Of a DNA stretch of 64,000 nucleotides, positions 59,989-64,000 are shown piece after piece. A model generated the notes under the pieces. That model saw nothing but the letters and a program-made list of their open reading frames with translations. It made no database searches and had not been told where the DNA came from. The stretch's first letter is position 1, and each line of letters begins with the position of its first letter. The stretch lies in NCBI RefSeq assembly GCF_026340975.1, contig NZ_JAPEOS010000001.1, positions 3,009,001 to 3,073,000 of the forward strand, written 5' to 3'. The stretch is from Streptomyces sp. NBC_01214. GTDB taxonomy: Bacteria; Actinomycetota; Actinomycetes; Streptomycetales; Streptomycetaceae. A program made the translations under genes and the position numbers.

Positions 59989-61965
59989 ATGACCTCAGCC
60001 ACGCAGCCGGAACCCCTCTGGGCGCCGGGCCCCGACCGGATCGCCGCGGCACGGATCACCGCCTTCCAGTCCTGGGCCGCAGAGCGCCACGGAGCCCCCG
60101 CCGACGGCGGCTACCCCGCCCTGCACCGCTGGTCCGTCGACGAGCTCGACACCTTCTGGCAGGCCGTCGCCGAGTGGTTCGACGTCCGCTTCACCACCCC
60201 GTACGCATCCGTCCTCGCCGACCGCTCCATGCCCGGCGCGCAATGGTTCACCGGAGCCACCCTCAACTACGCCGAGCACGCGCTGCGCGCCGCCGAGGAC
60301 CCGGCGCGCGCCGACGACCCCGCCCTGCTGTACGTGGACGAGACCCACGAGCCCGTCCCCGTCACCTGGGCCGAGCTCCGCCGCCAGGTCGGCTCGCTCG
60401 CGGCCGAACTGCGCGCCCTCGGCGTACGCCCCGGCGACCGGATCAGCGGCTACCTCCCCAACATCCCCGAGGCCGCCGTCGCCCTCCTCGCCACCGCCGC
60501 CGTCGGCGGGGTCTGGACCTCCTGCGCCCCCGATTTCGGAGCCCGCAGCGTCCTCGACCGCTTCCAGCAGGTCGAGCCCGTCGTCCTGTTCACCGTGGAC
60601 GGCTACCGCTACGGCGGCAAGGAGCACGACCGCCGCGACACCGTCGCCGAACTCCGCGCCGACCTCCCCTCCCTGCGCGCCGTCGTCCACATCCCGCTCC
60701 TCGGCACGCCCGCCCCCGAAGGCGCCCTCGACTGGTCCGCCCTGACCTCGGGCGACACCGAGCCCGTCTTCGAACCGGTCCCCTTCGACCACCCCCTCTG
60801 GGTGCTGTACTCCTCCGGTACGACCGGCCTCCCCAAGGCCATCGTCCAGTCCCAGGGCGGCATCCTCCTCGAACACCTCAAGCAGCTCGGCCTGCACTGC
60901 GACCTCGGCCCCGAGGACCGGTTCTTCTGGTACACCTCCACCGGCTGGATGATGTGGAACTTCCTCGTCTCCGGCCTGCTCACCGGCACGACCGTCGTGC
61001 TCTACGACGGCAGCCCCGGCTACCCCGACACGGGCGCCCAGTGGCGCATTGCCGAACGCACCGGAGCCACCCTCTACGGCACCTCCGCCGCCTACGTCAT
61101 GGCCTGCCGCAAGGCCGAGGTGCACCCGGCCCGCGACTTCGACCTCTCCGCCGTGAAGTGCGTGGCCACCACCGGCTCCCCGCTCCCGCCCGACGGCTTC
61201 CGCTGGCTCCACGACGAGGTCGCCGAGGACCTCTGGATCGCCTCCGTCAGCGGCGGCACCGACGTGTGCAGCTGCTTCGCGGGCGCCGTCCCCACCCTCC
61301 CCGTGCACATCGGCGAACTCCAGGCCGCCTGCCTCGGTACGGACCTCCAGGCCTGGGACCCCTCCGGCAAGCCGGTCACCGGCGAGGTCGGCGAGCTCGT
61401 CGTCACCAACCCCATGCCGTCCATGCCGATCCACTTCTGGAACGACCCCGACGGCAGCCGCTACCGAGACAGCTACTTCGACATGTTCCCGGGCGTCTGG
61501 CGCCACGGCGACTGGATCACGATCACCGACCACGGCTCGGTGATCATCCACGGCCGCTCCGACTCCACCCTGAACCGACAGGGCGTCCGGATGGGCTCCG
61601 CCGATATCTACGAGGCCGTCGAACGCCTTCCCGAGATCAAGGAATCCCTGGTCATCGGCCTGGAGGAACCGAACGGCGGCTACTGGATGCCGCTCTTCGT
61701 CCACCTGGCCCCCGGCGCGACCCTCGACGACGACCTGCGCGCCCGGATCAAGGCGACGATCCGCGAGGAACTCTCCCCGCGCCACGTCCCCGACGAGGTC
61801 ATCGAGGTCCCGGCCATCCCGCACACCCTCACCGGCAAGCGCATCGAGGTCCCGATCAAGCGCCTGCTCCAGGGCGCCCCCCTGGCCAAGGCCGTCAACC
61901 CGGGCTCCGTCGACAACATCGACCTCCTCAGCTTCTACGAGGAGCTGGCCCGCACCCGCGGCTGA
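59989..61965 (+). CDS. Acetoacetyl-CoA synthetase
   Basis: This 658-residue ANL-superfamily enzyme activates acetoacetate with ATP and CoA. The AMP-binding loop is LYSSGTTGLPKAIVQSQGG, followed by WYTSTGWMMWNFLVSG. The C-terminal domain has GRSDSTLNRQGVRMGSADIY and the final catalytic lysine in the LTGKRIEVPIKRLL motif. The N-terminal ACS extension matches the AacS subfamily, distinct from acetyl-CoA synthetase. It links ketone bodies to acetoacetyl-CoA. ATG 59989 gives the normal family length; the open frame begins at 59875. CGGGAG is the likely ribosome site. Confidence 0.93.
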   Translation: MTSATQPEPLWAPGPDRIAAARITAFQSWAAERHGAPADGGYPALHRWSVDELDTFWQAVAEWFDVRFTTPYASVLADRSMPGAQWFTGATLNYAEHALRAAEDPARADDPALLYVDETHEPVPVTWAELRRQVGSLAAELRALGVRPGDRISGYLPNIPEAAVALLATAAVGGVWTSCAPDFGARSVLDRFQQVEPVVLFTVDGYRYGGKEHDRRDTVAELRADLPSLRAVVHIPLLGTPAPEGALDWSALTSGDTEPVFEPVPFDHPLWVLYSSGTTGLPKAIVQSQGGILLEHLKQLGLHCDLGPEDRFFWYTSTGWMMWNFLVSGLLTGTTVVLYDGSPGYPDTGAQWRIAERTGATLYGTSAAYVMACRKAEVHPARDFDLSAVKCVATTGSPLPPDGFRWLHDEVAEDLWIASVSGGTDVCSCFAGAVPTLPVHIGELQAACLGTDLQAWDPSGKPVTGEVGELVVTNPMPSMPIHFWNDPDGSRYRDSYFDMFPGVWRHGDWITITDHGSVIIHGRSDSTLNRQGVRMGSADIYEAVERLPEIKESLVIGLEEPNGGYWMPLFVHLAPGATLDDDLRARIKATIREELSPRHVPDEVIEVPAIPHTLTGKRIEVPIKRLLQGAPLAKAVNPGSVDNIDLLSFYEELARTRG

Positions 61966-62028
61966 GGCCACTGTCAGTGGCGATGACTACTCTGAGTGAG
62001 CAAGCGATTGCGATACTCAGGGGGATCC

Positions 62029-62952
62029 ATGCCACGCAAGAACGACACCGGAGCGCAGACCGGCGCGCACCGGACCCGCACCACCGACCGGCGCCGCCTG
62101 CTGCGACGCGAGGTCCCCGGAACCATCGGCCTCCTGGCCGACGCCGGGGACTTCGCGGCCATGCGCGGCTACCGCAGCTTCACCTTCGACGACCACCAGG
62201 ACTACCTCCACCACGTGGACGGCCTGCTCAGGTCCCTCGCGGCCCAGGGCATCCACACCACCGTCGCCCTCTTCGACCCCGAGGAGTACGCCGAATTCTG
62301 CGGGGAGACCGGCCTCGACCCGGACACCCCCGAAACCCGAGCCCGCTTCACCGCCGAGCTGGCCGGCAGCGGCGCCCTCCTGCCCTACAGCGGCCAGCCC
62401 ATCGACGAGCTGGTCCCGCTCCTCGTCGACGAAGCCGTCCGCCAGGCCACCTGGGAGTACGCCACCGGCGTCCTCGCCGAGGTCGGCCACTGCGCGGACT
62501 GCGGCGAGGACATCGGCCACTCCTCCTTCGACCGCGCCACCGACGCGCTCAAACGCCTCGTGGCCGGCGCCGGACCCGGCCACCACCACTTCGTCTGCAG
62601 CATCCCGACCGAAGCACAACAGCTCGTCGCCGTCCTCCACGCCGACACCACCGACGACCCGGACGCCCCGCCCCGCGTCGACGGCCGGGCGGGGCTCGAC
62701 TTCGTGACGGTCCTCGCCGCGGGACTCGCCCTCGGCGGCCCCGGGGGACTGGTGGTCCGCACCACCGGTGAGGGCCGCCGGGACCGGGTCCACGGCTGGC
62801 GCCTGGACCGCGGCCGGCTCACCGCCCTATCGGCCGCGGCCGTTTTCAACGCCTACTGCACCGACGCCGACACCGGAGAACCCGTCGCCCCCGAATCGGG
62901 CGTCGAATACTGCCCGGGGTACGAGGTCGACGCACCAGGACCGCACCACTGA
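62029..62952 (+). CDS. Streptomyces hypothetical protein with a CxxC-type motif
   Basis: This 307-residue protein has an N-terminal basic arm. A mostly helical domain follows (FDDHQDYLHHVDGLLRSLAAQGIHTTVALFDPEEYAEFC). After a CADCGEDIGHSS motif (CxxC, possibly zinc-binding), a beta-rich C-terminal region includes FVCSIPTEAQQLVAVLHAD and GGLVVRTTGEGRRDRVHGWRL. No catalytic signature or signal peptide was seen. ATG 62029 has CAGGGGGAT in front. It is followed by a hairpin terminator against ptsI. Confidence 0.7.
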   Translation: MPRKNDTGAQTGAHRTRTTDRRRLLRREVPGTIGLLADAGDFAAMRGYRSFTFDDHQDYLHHVDGLLRSLAAQGIHTTVALFDPEEYAEFCGETGLDPDTPETRARFTAELAGSGALLPYSGQPIDELVPLLVDEAVRQATWEYATGVLAEVGHCADCGEDIGHSSFDRATDALKRLVAGAGPGHHHFVCSIPTEAQQLVAVLHADTTDDPDAPPRVDGRAGLDFVTVLAAGLALGGPGGLVVRTTGEGRRDRVHGWRLDRGRLTALSAAAVFNAYCTDADTGEPVAPESGVEYCPGYEVDAPGPHH

Positions 62953-62968
62953 CCGGTCCGGAACGGAC

Positions 62969-63001
62969 CGAGGGGCCCTCGCCACCGGCGAAGGCCCCTC
63001 G
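62969..63001. terminator. Hairpin between hypothetical gene and ptsI
   Basis: CGAGGGGCC (62969-62977) pairs with GGCCCCTCG (62993-63001). An inner TCGCC/GGCGA pairing continues the stem with one mismatch. It separates two convergent genes. Confidence 0.75.
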
Positions 63002-63022
63002 ACACCGCACCACACCATCCGG

Positions 63023-64000
63023 CTACTCGCCGGACAGCACCGCCTGCGCGGCCACACGGGCCTCTTCGGCGCTGTCCGCCGCACGGGCCGCCGCTGCGGC
63101 ACGCTCGCACTGGGCCAGCGTGTACTTGGCCAGCGTCGCCCGCACATAGGGGATCGAAGCGGCACCCATCGAAAGAGAGGTGACACCCAGACCGGTCAGC
63201 ACACAGGCCAGCAGGGGATCGGAAGCGGCCTCGCCACAGACGCCGCAGCTCTTGCCCTCCGCCTTGGCGGCATCCGCCGACAGGGCGATCAGGTCGAGCA
63301 GCGCAGGCTGCCACGGGTCCTGGAGCCGAGAGACGGCGCCGACCTGACGGTCGGCGGCGAAGGCGTACTGGGCCAGGTCGTTCGTGCCCAGCGACAGGAA
63401 CTCGACTTCCTGGAGGATGGAGCGTGCCCGCAGCGCGGCGGACGGGATCTCCACCATCGCGCCGAACTTCGCCTTCAGACCGGCCTCCCGGCAGGCGTCG
63501 GCGAAGGCCTTGGCATCGATCCGGTCGGCGACCATCGGCGCCATGACCTCGAGGTAGACCGGCAGCCCCTCGGCGGCCTTGGCCAGCGCGGTGAGCTGCG
63601 TGCGCAGCACGTCCGGGTGGTCCAGCAGCGAGCGCAGCCCGCGCACACCCAGCGCCGGGTTGGGCTCGTCGCCCGGCGTCAGGAAGTCCAGCGGCTTGTC
63701 GGCGCCGGCATCGAGCACCCGTACGACGACCCGACCCTCGGGGAAGGCCTCGAGCACCTTGCGGTAGGACTCGACCTGCTTCTCCTCGGACGGCGCCTTC
63801 TTGCTGTCGTCCAGGAAGAGGAACTCGGTGCGGAACAGACCCACACCCTCCGCCCCCGCCTCGACGGCGGCCGGCACGTCCGCGGGACCGCCGACGTTGG
63901 CCAGCAGCGGCACCTTGTGACCGTCGGAGGTCGCACCGGGACCGGACGACGCGGCCAGGGCCGCCCTGCGCTCGGCGGCCGCGGCTTCGAGCTCGGCCCG
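63023..64000 (-). CDS. ptsI: PTS enzyme I, phosphoenolpyruvate-protein phosphotransferase (5' part outside window)
   Basis: The minus-strand frame is open to the last base, so the N terminus lies beyond 64000. The visible 325 residues are the C-terminal TIM barrel that binds PEP: GVGLFRTEFLFLD, VVVRVLDAGADKPLDFL, NPALGVRGLRSLL, the EVMAPMVADR and AMVEIPSAALRA stretches, LSLGTNDLAQYAFAADR, and the active-site Cys in KSCGVCGEAASDPLL. Enzyme I takes phosphate from PEP and passes it to HPr for sugar uptake. The phospho-His domain is not in the window. The C-terminal tail is Ala-rich. Confidence 0.95.
   Translation of the reverse strand, partial: RAELEAAAAERRAALAASSGPGATSDGHKVPLLANVGGPADVPAAVEAGAEGVGLFRTEFLFLDDSKKAPSEEKQVESYRKVLEAFPEGRVVVRVLDAGADKPLDFLTPGDEPNPALGVRGLRSLLDHPDVLRTQLTALAKAAEGLPVYLEVMAPMVADRIDAKAFADACREAGLKAKFGAMVEIPSAALRARSILQEVEFLSLGTNDLAQYAFAADRQVGAVSRLQDPWQPALLDLIALSADAAKAEGKSCGVCGEAASDPLLACVLTGLGVTSLSMGAASIPYVRATLAKYTLAQCERAAAAARAADSAEEARVAAQAVLSGE

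Overview
The window is a piece of a Streptomyces chromosome, or that of a very close relative. The evidence is very high GC with strong third-position GC bias, frequent GTG starts, ATGA/GTGA translational couplings, and a set of Streptomyces hallmark genes: rbpA, a polyprenol-phosphate mannose synthase, the sporulation pair smeA/sffA, a conservon (cvnABCD), an SPW-repeat protein and an SCO1431-family peptide. I saw no rRNA, tRNA, CRISPR array, prophage or insertion sequence. The window cuts two genes: ribD at the left edge and ptsI at the right edge.

Layout, left to right. (1) 1-5729: riboflavin operon ribD-ribE-ribM-ribBA-ribH running into hisE, hisG and a PH-domain membrane protein. (2) 5730-8376: a long structured leader and two coupled CNNM/CBS (CorC-like) membrane proteins. 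(3) 8845-16108: a GT-C membrane glycosyltransferase, a bldA-type TTA-containing TPR-AAA+ ATPase, a small kinase, a secreted C39-like protein and small membrane proteins. (4) 16109-24931: decayed DNA, a TetR regulator with an acyl-CoA dehydrogenase, a broken HIT gene, a DUF7064-like/phosphotransferase pair, an Lrp regulator and an amidohydrolase. (5) 25236-31531: ppm, fxsA, rbpA (with an exact SigR promoter), MFS, GDPD and a MocR regulator. (6) 31593-37630: smeA-sffA, ankyrin and HEAT proteins, and an ECF sigma factor with a membrane partner. (7) 37705-39981: 5-oxoprolinase pxpABC. (8) 40081-47600: a three-gene SMC/condensin-like operon in MukF-E-B (JetA-B-C) order with no JetD nuclease. (9) 48546-52896: a conservon. 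(10) 53041-62952: a thiolase/DUF35 pair, DUF962, NUDIX, a SRPBCC-ArsR-SRPBCC operon with clear operators, a GH31 glycosidase, acetoacetyl-CoA synthetase and a hypothetical gene. (11) 63023-64000: ptsI.

The most notable system is the operon at 40081-47600. It encodes a 1582-residue SMC-like ATPase with Walker A, a long coiled coil, a hinge-like middle, an SGGQ signature and a Walker B in which the usual catalytic Glu position is Asn. Two smaller proteins of kleisin and KITE-like size precede it. It looks like a Wadjet/MksBEF relative without the nuclease. Other strong sequence-level signals are: one palindrome (TGACG-N3-CGTCA) shared by two fatty-acid/CoA-type loci 35 kb apart; a 23-bp perfect inverted repeat combined with twin ArsR operators; a HIT pseudogene with an amber codon and a frameshift; the SigR promoter of rbpA; and several short tandem duplications that begin inside gene 3' ends.
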